Shown: one piece after another, positions 14,762 through 15,090 of the stretch
How the letters are laid out: the number at the start of each line of letters is the position of its first letter
How positions within the stretch are numbered: position 1 is the stretch's first letter
NCBI GenBank assembly: GCA_029239935.1
Contig: JARBTY010000050.1
Span: 1-15,090 of the forward strand
From: Clostridia bacterium
GTDB taxonomy: Bacteria > Bacillota_A > Clostridia > Lachnospirales > Cellulosilyticaceae
DNA: 15,090 nt
Direction: 5' to 3'
Program-made: the position numbers and the translations under genes
Notes under the pieces: model-generated
Database searches by the model: none
What the model was told of the DNA's origin: nothing
Seen by the model: the letters and a program-made list of their open reading frames with translations, nothing else

Positions 14762-14789
14762 AGAAAAACATGGACGATTTTCTCTGTGA
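14658..14789 (+). CDS. Small ORF with a strong ribosome site, unidentified
   Basis: A 43-codon ORF (MEAEVSMNINMISMDMKELM...) begins five bases after GGAGGA (14647-14652), a better ribosome site than that of the overlapping 94-residue ORF. It ends 23 bases before the histidine kinase start, so it could be translated in the same message. No family recognised. It and the 94-residue ORF overlap in different frames; at least one may not be expressed. Confidence 0.3.
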   Translation: MEAEVSMNINMISMDMKELMVRNHITYISGTMQSEEKHGRFSL

Positions 14790-14812
14790 CACCTATTACG
14801 AGGAGGAGGACA

Positions 14813-15090
14813 ATGAATAAGGAAAAGCAGACGGTGAAACGCAGAATTTTTATTTCCAATACCAGAATGGTACTTGTAACTTTAAGTCTATTTCTTTTCG
14901 TTAATATGTTTGTAATAAATTTATATGAGAGCACATCTAAAAACAGCATGATTGGTGCGTCTGAGTTAGCAGATAATACCGAACAAATAAAAAATATCCT
15001 GACAGATTGGAATCCATCCCCAAAAGAAGAGGCGATAAACAATCTTGCAACAAAACTGAATAGGTATGGATTTTCTATTTGCGTTGAAAT
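14813..15090 (+). CDS. Sensor histidine kinase, N-terminal part (runs off the window)
   Basis: The first 92 codons of a membrane protein. The N-terminus is basic (KEKQTVKRR) and leads into a transmembrane helix (MVLVTLSLFLFVNMFVINLY, residues 19-38). An extracytoplasmic polar region follows (ELADNTEQIKNILTDWNPSP). This start (RRIFISN followed by VLVTL) is typical of two-component sensor kinases of Clostridia, but the HAMP, HisKA and ATPase domains lie beyond the window, so the call is provisional. AGGAGGAGGA (14801-14810) supports the ATG. No response regulator gene is seen upstream; it might follow downstream or be lost. Confidence 0.6.
   Translation, partial: MNKEKQTVKRRIFISNTRMVLVTLSLFLFVNMFVINLYESTSKNSMIGASELADNTEQIKNILTDWNPSPKEEAINNLATKLNRYGFSICVE

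Noticed and set aside
14749..15042. 97-residue minus-strand ORF at the window end
   Set aside because: It is antisense to the histidine kinase start, which has a strong ribosome site and a transmembrane helix.

Overview
The window looks like accessory chromosome of a low-GC Gram-positive anaerobe, most likely a member of the Clostridia (Eubacteriales, perhaps the Eubacteriaceae). The evidence is AT-rich DNA, strong AGGAGG-type ribosome sites, some TTG/GTG starts, a clostridial ferredoxin-nitroreductase fusion and fragments of clostridial gene families. The species cannot be read from the sequence.

Layout. Bases 1-1491 hold the tail of an unknown gene and an intact rlmD (23S rRNA m5U methyltransferase). 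A membrane-anchored alpha/beta hydrolase follows at 1789-2733. Bases 2870-3889 are mobile-element debris: a minus-strand fragment that may be a group II intron maturase tail, and a truncated transposase with an in-frame stop. At 4251-5907 a TetR repressor gene diverges from a ferredoxin-nitroreductase gene around two well-formed operator palindromes. Bases 5908-6780 are an unexplained non-coding stretch. At 6781-9298 lie a second TetR gene with its own promoter and repeats, decayed small ORFs and a membrane acyltransferase. At 9302-10848 a TetR pseudogene precedes a DUF3795 zinc-ribbon protein and a DJ-1/PfpI protein. At 11500-13734 a MarR repressor heads a tight operon: NmrA-like NAD(P)H reductase, flavodoxin-domain protein and ABM quinol-monooxygenase-like protein. 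Bases 13738-14120 contain two 3' gene remnants, one of a CopZ-like Fe-S metallochaperone and one of an RlmD-type methyltransferase carrying a 60-bp insertion. The window ends with a frameshifted small gene, two overlapping small ORFs and the start of a sensor histidine kinase.

How it works together. The intact accessory genes share a theme: small, locally repressed units for handling electrophiles, quinones and nitro compounds (Fd-nitroreductase under TetR; NmrA, flavodoxin and ABM under MarR; DJ-1 next to a TetR-type palindrome). Between them lie at least five decayed genes, so the segment appears to have gained and lost DNA repeatedly. I saw no rRNA, tRNA, CRISPR array, integrase or complete mobile element. 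No clearly new system is evident. The best leads are the two operator architectures, the fragment field near 14 kb, and the unexplained DNA at 6.2-6.55 kb.
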